Shown one piece after another: positions 1 to 11,866 of a stretch of DNA of 64,000 bases. The position numbers were made by a program, and so were the translations under genes. The stretch comes from Atriophallophorus winterbourni (Eukaryota > Platyhelminthes > Trematoda > Plagiorchiida > Microphallidae): assembly GCA_013407085.1 (NCBI GenBank), contig JACCGJ010002683.1, positions 18,840 through 82,839 of the forward strand. The letters run 5' to 3'. The notes below the pieces were generated by a model that was given only the letters and a program-made list of their open reading frames with translations, was not told the DNA's origin and did not search any database. How positions within the stretch are numbered: position 1 is the stretch's first letter; each line of letters begins with the position of its first letter.

Positions 1-2754
1 CGTAGCGCGCGTGAACTGGAAAAGTGTCAAGGTCGATGATTTTAGGTCCAGTAAAAGACAGTTGATACACATACGAAAACTAACTGCAACAGCGAAACAC
101 CCTAGCCATTATGTTAAAGGCTAAGTGAAAACTTAAGAAAAAGTGCCGGTCTTGTGAACCCATTTTTCCTTTTCAGACCGTTGGGACCTAGTGTTTATCT
201 TAAATTTTAATAACGCAAAACATTACAGCTTTCACATGCCCTAGTCAGCGTATAATGCTGTCCTATTGATTCTTCCAATGAGTAAGGATACCCATTTTAC
301 ACCGGGATACCATGAGAAAATAGGGTTGAGTGCCTTTGCTAAAGAGTGTAACCACTGTGCCATTTCAGTCTGGGTTAGTTTGCAAGACATGAGCTTCAAC
401 GCCTTCCCGTCGCAGCGAAACCATGGAATTCAGTTTTCTGAACAGAAAAAAATCTCGCAAAATCGTCTTGCAAATTGACAGGTTATGAGATTTTAACTGC
501 ACTGACCTTATCGATTCTGAAGTTCAACGTAAACATATCGAAAACCCGTTTGAAACATGTGGTGTAATAACTCTTGACACGACAGACTCCAAATTATTGA
601 ACTATTTATTTTAAAAAGCCAATACGATTTTAAGTATTCTTCTGCGTGTCTATCAAAAAGGAAGAGTAGCTGTAATATGCAAGCTACGATGTAAATTTCC
701 GAACTAACTAGAATTTTCCTCGATTGATTTTCAACGAATCACCATCATCTTGATGACATTTTCTCATTTTGTTTATAGCGACATTATTTTCGAGTTTCGG
801 TTTGATGCACGCTTTGATGCAAATTGCTTTCATTGCATTCGTCCGTGTAATTTATGTCTCCCGTGACAAATTCCGTCACATTCGTAGGTACGTCAAGGAA
901 CAATCGATGTGAGTAAATATGCGCGAGTAAATATTTCTGCGGAAAAATGTAACAAATTTTGAAACTAGCATAACGAAACTGCTACATGTAATGTTGCCTC
1001 GGCTACGGAGAAAATGGAAGGTGTTTAAAACATTTCGCTACATTTTCAAACATGATGAAACGTGTTAGAATAACAGGAGAAACTTTTTTGTTGATATGGA
1101 TTAAGTTCAGTTATTTATTGCGCACTTGGGAGTATTGCCCACTCTTTGGGAAAATTATTCAGTAAATGACAGTTCCCATTATATTGAAAGTCTAGTGTAC
1201 TCACGCCAAACTTCCACTATGAAATGCCTTCCAGTACGCCACTCACGGTCGATGTATTCAATTGTGTTACTCCTCGAAGCCGAAAGGAACAGACGATTTC
1301 ATCGCACATCGCATAGATTGTAGATATAAGTTTTTTAGTAAACCTGGGTGATCAATGCAGGCCTATTAATTTGATTTATCAAAAGCTTTCGCAAATATTG
1401 TAATTTTTTGTCGATGCTGGACCCTCTGGTGGCTTGTTGCGTCCACAAATTTTATCATAAACTGCAAGTTGCCTTTAAGTGAGGTCATCGATGCTCATCC
1501 ACAGGTCTCAATGACTTCAGTTGGACACCCTTCCTATTTTACTGTCTGAATTCGTGATTTAAGATGGCCTGCAACAGCCTCCATCTTGAGAGGTGAATGT
1601 ATTGGTCTGAAAATGATTAAATACTTTGAGTTCAAGTTGGGTAATCCATGTCAGATTATGGCTTTGTGAATTAGGTTTCGAACTTTGTTCTGTGATTGAG
1701 CTCTGGCTCTTAGATTAGCAGTATGAAACGTTACACAAGCTAAATATTTTTGACTTCCGTAAACACGGAAAACACGAATGACATGGTACTTCTATAGTGT
1801 TACGGGGTTCGGAATAGAGGATTACGGAGGAGGTTTCTTCACCAAACAAACAGGACATCATCAACCTTCAGAGGCGATTAAACAATAGGATTCAAGTGAT
1901 TTCGTTTGCTGTTGTTTTTGTGTGTCTGAATATGTTTTGTGATGGATTTAAATATTGGATTGTTGGCGTTAATCCTGTCGCTTGATTATGTTCATGCAAC
2001 AGCCTCCATCTTGAGATCGAGTTTATTGGTCACTCAGGTTGGGTACCATGGCTACGTGGTTAGAGTTCAGTTATCAAACTTTCAGGTGGGACGCTATTTA
2101 ACACCGGACCAGATTGAACAAAGTATGCGTCGCGATTGACCTAGTTATACACGAGCACCTACATCGTGCACCGGAACTTTGCAAACAATAGTTAAAATAT
2201 CTTTTTGTTAATGATTATTGTATAGAATATTTATGATTGGTGAAGCTTTGTCGCGTAGAATTTGATGGAAAAACATGTTTACTTCCGTATTTGGTTTTGT
2301 AGAAAGCCCGCTATGTGACCCTTCTTCAGTCCGCTTGCGGAATTCTACAGTTGGGTTTCAACTGTTGTGTCTACTAGCAATGGCATCTGCGGGGTTGTTG
2401 TTTTTAGTATTGCTTGGTGGCTGCATGGAAATACTATTTAATTTTGCGAGGGCTGAGGAAATATCGATAATATTCTCTCTGAGGAAACGAATCTGACAGC
2501 ATCATGGATTGGCTTATTGTCCTGTTTGAACTTTTTCCTAAGGTATTAAGTTTGATGCTTGAGTCATAGACTTCATAGACAATATTTAAATCAAGTTTGA
2601 ATTGCTGTTGACTGTATATGACATTTCAAATTATTACTGACGTTCACAAGATCTCGGGAAGTTTTCATTCTGTAGTGATATTGGTACGAACTTTTAAGAA
2701 TTCTAAACTGTACGACTTTGGACCTCACGTGACTTTCATGCTTCAGTACTCTTT
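1..2754. other. No gene recognised; short repeats only
   Basis: AT-rich sequence with frequent stops in all frames. It holds a partial direct repeat (1571 and 1996, listed separately) and a short stretch near 281-400 resembling 28,850-28,935. A small ATG-initiated frame at 2275-2496 has a hydrophobic stretch (residues about 28-50) but no family resemblance or clear splice sites. Confidence 0.6.
1571..2060 (+). repeat. Partial direct repeat pair
   Basis: The 21 bases starting at 1571 (key part CAGCCTCCATCTTGAGA) recur exactly at 1996. Both are followed by a TATTGGTC or TTATTGGTC block and then by CAAGTTGGGTA or CAGGTTGGGTA, with about 25 extra bases in the first copy. This is a local duplication of roughly 60-85 bp, or two copies of an unidentified short repeat. 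Confidence 0.7.
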
Positions 2755-3327
2755 TTAAAGAATGCAAACAGCTCATGAAGCATCGCGACTCATGTATTGA
2801 AACAATGTACCCGCTTCGGCGGTAGAAATACAAAAAAACCTGCTTTTGTGACCGGACTATATAACAGGCCATACGGAGATAGGACTGCAGCTCTAAACCT
2901 CTTTGACTTTTCGTACCGTCGTCTCAGGTGTGACTTGATCCTGCTATCCAACACTCTGCATAAAGTTGATCACCCACTTGAACACCTGTTTCATCGACAA
3001 GAAGCACGTGGTAGCAGATCGCAGGGCTACAAGTTAATTAATCCACACTCTAAATCAAATTGTCAAAGGTTTTTCTTTGCTGTCCGAGTTTGTTTTATAT
3101 GTAACTCCCTGCCCCCACATATCATCAGTGCATCAAGCCTGAACATGTTCAAGGCTGAACTTGACAAGTATATGTTGACCAAATCCAACCTCGCACCTGA
3201 ATACACGTGCTGACTTTCCATATTGATAAACATTTGTGTTGTTTTTATGCATACCCTATTTTTAATTTGTGGTTACTGTAAAGTATTTGCTTTTTGGACC
3301 ATTAAAACTTTGAATTACTTTGAATGT
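2755..3327 (+). mobile_element. CR1-like LINE, 5'-truncated C-terminal tail and 3' end
   Basis: The open frame from 2797 to the stop at 3211-3213 is the region downstream of the RT domain in CR1-group non-LTR retrotransposons. It shows YRRLRCDLILLSN, then DHPLEHLF, then FFFAVRVCFICNSLPP and a final FKAELDKYM block, the order seen in the other tails of this window. Upstream, 2760-2797 reads in another frame as the start of the same domain (HRDSCIETMYP), so one frameshift lies near 2815. The 3' UTR ends in TTTGGACCATTAAAACTTTG followed by TTTGAAT-type repeats, typical of a CR1 terminus. RT and endonuclease are missing, so the copy is dead on arrival. The fragment at 18,548 on the minus strand belongs to the same family. 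Confidence 0.85.
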
Positions 3328-5566
3328 TCGATATGATCAGCCAAACCCTACCTACATAGATTTCACGCATAACTGCGACGTTAGTATACAAGTACAACAA
3401 GTGGCAATGCATTGTCCCCAAGTATCATACCAACGTTCTTCTAGTTTTGAAAATAATCGTGGCCACATTTTATCATTAAATATCCATATTTACATGCTTT
3501 TCAATTATACACTACCAGCTTTGTTGTATTTACGCTCACCCATCATTATAGTGCGCTGTATTATGAGTCGCTAGGATTTGTTGTAATTCAAGCGAGGGTA
3601 GAAGAATGTTCCGAATTTAAGATCTTCACCGAGACGAGGCATTGCCGTATCAGTCGTGACCGACCCTCGTGATTAGGTCATAATGCATCCTAATTGCTTC
3701 CCGCTACACGAGAAATTCTGGTTTATGTTTTACTACCAGGTTGTAAAATTCCGGTCTTTAATGAAGCCTTTGGGGTAGTTTATCGATAAAGGGTTCAAGT
3801 GTATAAACACTAAGCTATCCACACACACAACGTGTATTCCATCCGATCAAGCTTCCTCGCCGTGTTTAGCTATGAACCTGGTGTTTACGATATACTTTTA
3901 TTATCAGTAAGGTGTTTTATATATTAACGATTGTTATACCGGCTGCGTAATGTGCCTCCACGTCAAATTAATTCCTAGTCTGATGGCTTTGCATAGCATA
4001 ACATCCCGCCTAATATTCATGCCCCAGTAGCCACGATAAGAAGAGCTTGGACTGCTTCCGTGCATTGGAGCGAAAACCCACCCGATTCGAATATCACGCG
4101 ATTAGCTGGTATTCTCGTATTGACCTTATTTTTTTATTAGTCACGAACCCAACTATAGCGGACCGCTTCAAACACACCGCGTGTCTGAACATGTTCAACA
4201 ATTGCTGTCAGAACGGTGATTAAAATTAATTATAAATCAATGCGCGCGCACACATGGCATATGAGCGGGCAACAAGGCAAATACATCGATCGAGGCGAAT
4301 CGTTTCATGTGTGAGTCGGTCGCGCGATATGAGAAGGGGTGCGCGTAAACGGGTGGGTATAAGCACACAAGGCAGAGCTGAAAGTGAATGCATGTGTTGG
4401 ACAAAATTTCAACACACGTATAATTTTGGTGACCACAGATTGCATAGGCTCATGAGATTCTCAAGCTCACGAGAACGGCATATCGACTTTACGCAAGACG
4501 CAATTAGGCAACAGGCTATCTACTTGACTCTACATCTCACAGAATACCGTGTTTCGGTGACGATAACCACTCGTTCTCGCGTGAATTCGTGATTAAGGAT
4601 TACGTGGGCATTTGACATTTGATCAGTGGCATAGTGATGGGCATTTTAATATTATGAGAGCTTCAATCTTTGTAGTGGATGCTTATTTTCTGAACTTAGC
4701 TCAACCCATTGTAAATGAAATCGAAACTAAGCACGGGTATAATATAACGAGCGTCGGCTAAGACGTCGATGACGATCAAAGGGAGCTAGAGGCTAACCAC
4801 TTCCTATTCGGAGAGCAATTCATTAAGCAATGGTAGTGACCAAAAGTGAGTTTAGCGGCTTCATAGCGTACAAAATATTACTTTACAATCGTTTATAAGA
4901 TGCTATACGCAACGAGTTATTTTTTTAATAACAATCCTTCGACGAAACTGTTATCAAGCCGGATCATTACGTAGAATAAGATCGGCTATCCCATTCAGCA
5001 ATACAGACAAATAGTGCAACGGGAACCGGGCACCATAGTTACTTTAATGACATCGCAACCTATTACGGGATGTCGATGATCGAGCGACTAATAGAAGCAC
5101 TCTAGTAGCTTTCTTAAATAAGACAGTAATAAAAATGAGCAAGAAAACACGTTGTGCAATCATATCCGATCGATCAAAAAATACCAAGTGTTGTTGGAGA
5201 CCACCCTCACATTTCACGTTAAAAATTATGAAATTATAAAAACACGTTCGGCCACTATTGGATGTTCATTCAGACCTGCACCCGATGCAATAATTCAAAG
5301 CAACTTCCTACAGCACTAAAGCTATTACATTTCCAGGACATTGAGATGACTAGAGTGCATATCTGCAAAGGCCAGGATGTAGCATGGGCGGTACAAATCA
5401 CTAAATTCATGGTTACGAATAGTTATCCGTAGCCCTGGTTGCAATTAACACTGATACCGACAGAATAAAAAGAAATCACAGTGAAAACAGTCTATTAAAC
5501 ATAAGAGTCGAGAAAATAAACAACGTTTGATACCTCACACAAAAATCTGTAAATGTCACTTCCGTG
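3328..5566. other. No gene recognised
   Basis: No family resemblance in any frame. The frame 4254-4592 (112 codons, plus strand) is rich in Arg, Ser and Thr and looks like a chance ORF in a locally GC-richer patch (about 4230-4600) with CG-rich short words. Confidence 0.55.
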
Positions 5567-6151
5567 TCAAGTAATTGTATCTTCCTTCGAGTAAACAGAA
5601 CGCCACGTGGGACAGGAATAAGAACATTCTGTTGAGGTTGGGATATCCTGAGAATTTAGAAAGCGCCTTAGCATGAGGGGCGTACCGGGGGAACAGGAAC
5701 AAAGCGGTGGTTCGGGAGAACCCGGATCGAAGTTCAGAGCTGCGAAACGGTTTTCCATAGCGTGTTGATCGTTATCAATTCGCTCGGTCGTGGATGTCGT
5801 TCTCGGGTCTAGGTTATCCAGTGAATTCGTCGGAGGCCTTGAGAAAAATCCGCTGGATGCTTCAGTTTGTGCACATTCTCCGCAATGACCCCAGGAACTT
5901 TTTTCACCGAAACGCGGTTGTAAATGCACTTCATTTTTGTGGTCCACCCTGAGCTCCTTTGGATAGGTGACATCACCGGAACTGTCAAAAAATTTTGATA
6001 TACACGATTGAGAAACATCAGAAAGAGAACTGGCTGCTTCACGAGTATTTCCTGCTGGATGACGCTTGCGCCTACCAGGCGGAGGCCAATTACCATCGTC
6101 ATCCGAAGACGACTCGTCGGTGAAAAATGTGAACACAGTAGGAGAAAACAT
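5567..6151 (-). CDS. Hypothetical ORF, 194 codons, unrecognised
   Basis: An uninterrupted minus-strand frame with a real ATG at 6149-6151 and stop at 5567-5569. I do not recognise the product. The N-terminus has an acidic Ser/Asp run (DESSSDDDGNW, residues about 12-22) next to a basic-proline patch (PPPGRRKRH). The rest is rich in Ser, Thr and Pro with clusters of Cys (GHCGECAQ; CSCSPGTP), which suggests a disordered regulatory region rather than an enzyme. The sequence is GC-richer than its flanks. A TATTTATA element lies about 32 bases upstream of the ATG on the same strand (6183-6190). It could be a first exon, a single-exon gene or a chance frame; a frame this long is uncommon but possible by chance in 64 kb. 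No LINE or LTR signature is seen in it. The overlapping frame 5809-6201 is treated as its shadow. Confidence 0.4.
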   Translation of the reverse strand: MFSPTVFTFFTDESSSDDDGNWPPPGRRKRHPAGNTREAASSLSDVSQSCISKFFDSSGDVTYPKELRVDHKNEVHLQPRFGEKSSWGHCGECAQTEASSGFFSRPPTNSLDNLDPRTTSTTERIDNDQHAMENRFAALNFDPGSPEPPLCSCSPGTPLMLRRFLNSQDIPTSTECSYSCPTWRSVYSKEDTIT

Positions 6152-6182
6152 AACGAAAGATGCTGACTGGCGTCAAGCAATC

Positions 6183-6190
6183 TATAAATA
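6183..6190 (-). promoter_or_regulatory. Possible TATA box of the 5567-6151 ORF
   Basis: TATTTATA on the minus strand, with a TCAGCAT sequence between it and the ATG that could serve as an initiator. This is inference from spacing only; TATA-like words are common in AT-rich DNA. Confidence 0.2.
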
Positions 6191-7494
6191 CGCTCAATCA
6201 TTTGTCGTCTGTCCGTCTATCTAACTGGAAGAATATTCGCCAATCAGATATCAGGACAAGCTAGCGAATGAAACATGTGATTTAAAAGATTTGATTGGAC
6301 CACGAGTAAAATTTGAAGGTCATTCCTAGGCTGTGTCGAACGTCATATCACGTGATAGTCACGTGAGCCTACAAGATGTGGGTAAAACGCTGGCTGTGAC
6401 ACGGTTGGCCTAACTGGTTATCAATTTGGTCCTGCTTCAGGTTTCCTTACCTGATTAGTCCTAAATCTTTTGTGTGTATATTAAACCACTCTTTTTCCGC
6501 TGCAGTTTTAGCATATGGTTTCAGGTGCCGATTAAAGTAAATTTAAGAAAACCGCTATGAATGCTTTATTGTAGAGCTTGATATGAGTAAACAGGTTTTT
6601 ACCTTGACATGGACTGACAGAAAATAATATTTTAATACGTTATTCTAAGTTGTAGTGATTAGATGAATCAATTGCTTATGTTTGCTTGAACCTATGGTCT
6701 GGCACTTATATAAATTCATCTGAACACTCCTACATCATAATTTAGACTGGTATTCGCCATTAAATATTCGTGCGATAACACTATTTAAAGGCAGAACTGT
6801 ACAGTTGCAACTCTCTTTTTCGTATATGCTTGCTCATCGCGATTATATTCTGTAGTTACTGTTCCAAGTTGCGACACAGACGAATGTTACGACGAAACCA
6901 CACAGACTGCCTTCACCATCAAGATAATAAATCTATTGTGTATAAATTATTCAAGCATATAACCTGAGAAACGAAATCCTTGATCTGAACTAACTCGTGA
7001 TGGACAAGTTTACACAATGAAAAATAATTGCGTTGCTTGGGTATAATTTATGAGTTGACTTTGTTCAGCTGTTTCGCTTGCTCTTCCTGACAAATTACTG
7101 CAAACATATCAGATCTGCTCTGTTAACGTTTCTTAATCTGATATTGTTTCCGCTACCGGCCAAAGTCGAGACATCGTTAATGCGTTTATCAGTGCTATTT
7201 ATAATTATCCAGTAACCCTATCGATCCTAAAAAATCTTTTGTTATGTTGGAATTTTTCGGCCTTTCAATAGTTCAAATTGTATAGGACCAACAAGCGTTG
7301 AGCTCTGTGAGTTGCAACCTGAGACACCCCGTAGCAAGGCGGTGCACATGATTTATGGAGAGCGTTGCTGAGTTAAATGTGAGGCTGAGTTGAAAATGAA
7401 TTCCTTCGTAACAAAAATCTGCTCAAATGTCCAGTTTTTATTTGGTATTGCTTCAGCGAAGGACATAATTTATATTTCGTTGATGTTTGTAAGA
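6191..7494. other. No gene recognised
   Basis: AT-rich sequence with no reading frame of note, no obvious internal repeat and no resemblance to the LINE or LTR families seen elsewhere. 6338-6360 contains two CACGTGA words in opposite orientation (possible E-box type sites), without further support. Confidence 0.5.
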
Positions 7495-8125
7495 AAAAAA
7501 GCATAGACGGACTGCGTAAAGGTTACGGTGACAGATTAATCGGAAGGGTTAGATTGTGACTGCGGGTCGGGAGATCGGAACCAATTTTTTAAAGAGGTGT
7601 CTGAGTGGTGGGACACCGTATGGATTATTCGATGTCAGGATTAAGTCAGCTCGGATGCGTCTGCGCTCGAGGGTGCACAATCCAAATCTAGTCTGCTTAA
7701 AGGGTAGATTTTGCAATCCAGTAACTATTTTAGTTGCCTTATGATAAATGCTTTCGAGGTTCGAGATGTCTTTTTCCATTCATTGTGTCCAAGCTTGTAT
7801 TCTATAGTCCACAAATAGATGTATATATGTATTGGGTATAATTGACAATGAGTGCAGTGGGAAACGTTCGAAATTCGTCTGAGTAAGCCGAGTACACGCT
7901 TGTAGACGGCCGAACACTGCAGGCCGTTTTTCAAATTTCCGCAAACCCAGACACCGAGATCTGTCTGCTATGTACTCCACACAAGAGAGTGACTGCAAAG
8001 TATGTATGAGAAAGGGAAAGATTTCCCAACTTGCAACATTTTTCATTTGCGGAAGTTGAATGGCAGCTTGTTTCGAATTGACCACCGGTGCAGCTTATTT
8101 AAGTCATGCTCACGGTTTAGTGTTA
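7495..8125 (-). mobile_element. CR1-like LINE fragment, post-RT region
   Basis: Read on the minus strand, two frames join into one CR1 tail. The upstream frame has GVW or GLRKF..KNGLQCSAVYKRVLGLLRRI. The downstream frame (7549-7779) has EKDISNLESIYHKATKIVTG, then RRRIRADLILTSN and LRHLFKKL. Homology continues past a stop as YAVRLCFF near 7500. A frameshift sits near 7775-7790, and stops are present. The start of the region (about 8100) reads NKLPFN, the end of the thumb of the RT. The copy lacks the RT core and any 3' terminus. The same family is seen at 43,800 (minus) and 24,225 (plus). Confidence 0.8.
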
Positions 8126-8249
8126 TTTTCAATTGAATTGAATTCAATTTTAATGGTCTAAAATGTATGTAGCCTTACAGAATCATTCCCACAGAATAAT
8201 ATGGGAAATAGGAACAATATAATAGACAAAAGACGGGACTAGTTTGCTT
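8126..8249 (-). mobile_element. CR1-like LINE 3' terminus
   Basis: The reverse complement reads ...TTTTAGACCATTAAAATTG followed by TTCAATTGAATTG-type repeats, matching the termini at 3300 and 18,550. Only UTR is recognisable. It lies directly upstream, in element orientation, of the 7495-8125 fragment, so two CR1 remnants are stacked head to tail. Confidence 0.7.
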
Positions 8250-8341
8250 AGCGAATACTTTCATTTATTCGCCTATTATCGCCCTAACATTTAATAGCGA
8301 ATACTTTCCTTTGTTCGCCTATTATCGCCCTAACATTTATT
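8250..8341 (+). repeat. 46-bp tandem duplication (2 copies)
   Basis: The unit beginning AGCGAATACTTTC at 8250-8295 is repeated at 8296-8341 with two substitutions in the middle and one at the end. It shares GCCTATTATCGCCCTAACAT exactly. It is adjacent to the CR1 terminus, so it may have arisen around that insertion. Confidence 0.9.
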
Positions 8342-9039
8342 GATCAAAAAAGTCATGTGAATGGATCAGACAGTTCATTCTAGCGCTTGCAATTTTGGTG
8401 AGCGAGAAAATTACTTAATTATTATCTCCAAACCTATTTCATTTTTGGCTGAGTGCACAATAAATATGGCTTAAGAACAGCCTGGCTAGCGAAATTGAAT
8501 TGAATTCCGAAAACTGAATGCTTCCAATGAGGTAGAAAGCTCTGATTTCAAACCCCAATGGGTTACCCCACTGCGGGAAATGCTCCGGGAGAAAACCATG
8601 AGGAATATGCCAGATTAATGCTCCATAAACAGATAGTTCAAGCACATCCTCCTCTTTTTATCATCTTGCACTTGGGAGTGCAACAAACCTGAAGTGGGGT
8701 TGAGAAGAAAACTCGTATCGTTTTTCCCGCGAAAATTCGTGACAATATCCAGTTCTATGACAGCTCACACCCCATGCACTTACATGGCAGTGTCTTTTAC
8801 ATATTTTGAGCTATATGATACGGCGTTTCAGCGACGTGACACGTCTTCGGCTCTTTTAGAGGCAGTGGTGAGAACTAAGCAAGCTGGGGTAATAAATATT
8901 CGGAAACATACTTATGTAGGATGTTGAGAAGCATAAAAAATCTGGATGTTGGTACTTAATCAATTACTGTGTGTTTTAATGGACTGCCTGAGCATCGTCA
9001 CATCTTAAAGATATCGAGGTATCAAATGCTGAAGCACTT
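8342..9039. other. No gene recognised
   Basis: No supported coding frame. The ORF 8694-8927 (77 codons) shows no family features. Confidence 0.5.
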
Positions 9040-9235
9040 TCGAAAGCTGCATTAGAGAGAATGGTCACCCAACTCCGACCGCGCCGTCTACTGACGAGGT
9101 CATTTGTCCAGAATTAAAAATGGTCTTATACCAAAAGGTCTTCTCTATGGTGAATTAAAATAGAGGTAGGCCGCGCAAAAGTGACGTGGAAGCTTTTGCC
9201 ATTGGGACCGGAACAGAGGATGAGGCAGGCACTGA
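9040..9235 (+). mobile_element. RTE-like LINE C-terminal remnant
   Basis: Frame fragments read RRLL..RGHLSRIKNGLIPK followed by GLLYGELK and then a frameshift into GRPRKSD. This matches the RRLRWLGHV..RM..G..PKDLLYGEL..G.RP.GRP domain that is much clearer at 46,571 and 58,200. About 60 codons survive with at least one frameshift; the zinc finger is not seen. Confidence 0.65.
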
Positions 9236-10449
9236 ACACACATTGTTCATCTCCGACTTAGACTGTTGAAACGCCAATTGAAAACCAATTAAAGACGTTT
9301 GAACTATTAAGTTCAAGATAATCCAGATCAACGAAACAAGTTCGTAAACGCTATTTCCGAACTGTTGGTAGGATTATTAACCCAGTTGGTCAACAATGTT
9401 CCAAACTAGAAATCACTACTCAGACTACAGAATTACGCCACCGATGAGACTATGTCCATTAAGACCTCACTCGGTTCTCTTTCAAGAGATACTCGATCAA
9501 ATCTTGCTTCTGAATACCGTTTCATCAGAAGATATTCGATATTGGAGGGAACTGCATTTAAATTAGCGACTGTAGCGAATATAGGTGATTATAAGGGACT
9601 GTGCCGTCTGTTTCGTACCGCATCTGGCCGTCATAGCTGAGTGATATTTCAGGGTAGCTGATCATTGATTGCGATGCTTAGATAAATTTAGATCTTCAGT
9701 CAGTTGACAAACTGCCATCCAACCATCAGTATGCATATCATCGCTTTGTTGCAGCACTATAGCTACTCAGTTTATTTTAGTGCCCATCGGAGTAAGAAAT
9801 TCTGAGTGTTTTGTGCGACTGATAAAATGAAGGTAATGACGGTATATCCGTTGATCTTATTCAAGCCTGTTCGAGTGCACTAATACTCCACTACAACAAT
9901 CATTTAGCTGTAACCCCAGACTAAAACCTTCCATAAGACTGGCGTACTCCCATTCTTATGACGTTACCAAAATGTAGAGATAAACATGTGTGCGGTCACT
10001 GCCGTGGTATAAGCCTCATCAATAGTGCAGTTGAGCATAACTTTTTACCAGAATATCGTTTTTAATCAATGAATAACTACGAAAGAGGATGTGGATGCCC
10101 TGGGATTGCCTAGCGTCTACATCGTTCGAAAATGTGAACGTGAATGCTTAACAATGTGCAATGGCGTAATTCGAAACATTAATGAAGCCGAGGGGAGAGA
10201 CGTATCAAAAAATTATACCGGATGGGTTCATGGAGTGAATTCCATCTCTCTATTGATATGAATCGTGTACAGATGTTTTACTTAAGTTATCTACAAGCAA
10301 AATGCTTCAAATAGAGCTAGCTCGCACAGCGATGAAGTAGTAACAGCATTCTGGTCTCATGTGGTGCATCAAAGACCTCATAATAAGCATTCTCAATCAA
10401 CGAAATAATTTGTCTTTGGTGTAGTGGATCAATACTAGCCACCGTGATT
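9236..10449. other. No gene recognised
   Basis: Unannotatable AT-rich sequence. The small frame 9452-9640 lacks any recognisable motif. Confidence 0.5.
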
Positions 10450-11866
10450 CTGAATTTGTATAAGAAGAACAGGCTGGTTTCAGAGGAGGACGCGGGTGTG
10501 TGGACCAAATCTTCACGCTCCGCCAAATTTTGGAGCAAAGTTACCAATACGCACGTCCAACAATTATCGTCTTTCTTGACATACGAGCAGCCTTTGATTC
10601 CATTGACAGAACCGCTCTCTGGGACTGTCTCATTCGCCATGGTGTCCCACCGAAGTACGTAATCCTGCTCAAGAAGCTGTACTGCCACACCACCGGCAGA
10701 GTCAAAGCCTATGGTGATTTATCCAAGCAGTTTACCATTTCCAGCGGGGTTCGTCAAGGATGTCCGATCTCCCCATTCCTATTCAACTTTGCGATTGACG
10801 ATGTCATGCAGGCAGCAACAGCTCAGCTACCGAATTGTGGGATCGACCTGCTCCCCGGTCGACGAGTTATGGATCTGGACTATGCTGACGACATTGCTCT
10901 CCTCGGAGAGGATGCTTGCGCCATACAAAGCGCTTTGGATCTACTCGTTGATCAGTTGTCGCTGTATGGATTACATTTCTCTCCGTCAAAATGCAAAGTG
11001 TTCCTACAGGATTGGACAGACCCAACACTTGATTTGACGATCGAAGACCATAAACTGGAAGTGACTGACAGATTCACCTACCTAGGGAGCTGCATCACCA
11101 CTGGGGGCGATATCGAAGCTGAAATCACAGCACGGATTGCAAGAGCACCTCATGCAACGGCATCTGTGGCGCCGACGCGATGTTGGATTACGCTTGAAGG
11201 GCAGAGTGTACCAGGCCACCGTACGAGCAGTTCTACTGTATGGCTGCGAGACGTGGACGCTGCGTCAAGCCGATAGTCAACGATTATCGACGTTTGATCA
11301 GCGCTGCCTGAGGAGTATAGCTCGTCTAAGCTGGCAACACAGAGTCAGAAATGATGACGTCAGGAGGGCAGTCCTCGGCGATCACTCTGTGCCACTCTCC
11401 GATCATATATCCATGTGCCAGCTGAGATGGCTGGGGCACGTTCTCCGTATGGATAAGCGACGCCTTCCTCGCCTAGCTCTTTTTGCTCTCGCTGGACCTG
11501 ATTGGAAACGTCGCCGTGGCGGACAAAGGAATACCTGGCGGAAGACCCGCAAGCGTCTAACAGCCCCACTAGACATCGTGGGAACATCGCGCTTACCAGG
11601 GTGGGGTCCGAGGGCCCGTGAAGATATGTGGCTGATAACACTCAGTGTGATGGCAAAAGAAAGGAACCAGTGGCGAGAATGTTGCCATGCTTGTGTTCCC
11701 GTTTATCAGTGACCCTCCCTAATTCCAAAAAGACAAAAAAGATTAAAAACGGCATGTGTAAACAGACAAAAAATCTCCCTTTTTTCTTTCTTTCATCATG
11801 TACCTTCTTCATGGTATACTTGTTGGCACATCGTCTGCAAAGACTTGTGTAATAATAATAAATATG
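10450..11866 (+). mobile_element. RTE-like LINE: RT domain plus C-terminal domain, 5'-truncated
   Basis: The best-preserved RT in the window. Reading starts at EEQAGFRGGRGCVDQIFTLR (about 10,467). Motif A is FLDIRAAFDSID, motif B is SSGVRQGCPISPFLFNF, and motif C is LDYADDIALLGE (about 10,875-10,910) with both catalytic Asp intact. Then come SPSKCKVF and FTYLGSCITTGGDIEAEI. Near 11,137-11,165 the frame shifts by one and continues as RHLWRRRDVGLRLKGRVYQA, LLYGCETWTLRQ and LRWLGHVLRMDKRRLPR to the stop at 11,710-11,712. The 3' UTR is A-rich and ends around AATAATAATAAAT (11,850-11,866), a plausible element tail. The endonuclease domain is absent, which is normal for a 5'-truncated insertion. 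One frameshift in about 420 codons makes this the youngest-looking LINE here. LYGCETW and LRWLGHV are typical of RTE-superfamily elements in invertebrates; the exact clade is not assigned. Confidence 0.9.

Noticed and set aside
266..478. 70-codon plus-strand frame
   Set aside because: It has no ATG at its start (ATT), part of it resembles the non-coding 28.85-kb stretch, and no motif is visible.
2275..2496. Small ATG frame with a hydrophobic helix
   Set aside because: Only 73 codons; no splice sites or family resemblance. Hydrophobic frames arise easily in T-rich DNA.
5809..6201. 130-codon minus-strand frame overlapping 5567-6151
   Set aside because: Different frame of the same strand; the longer frame has the better start and composition.
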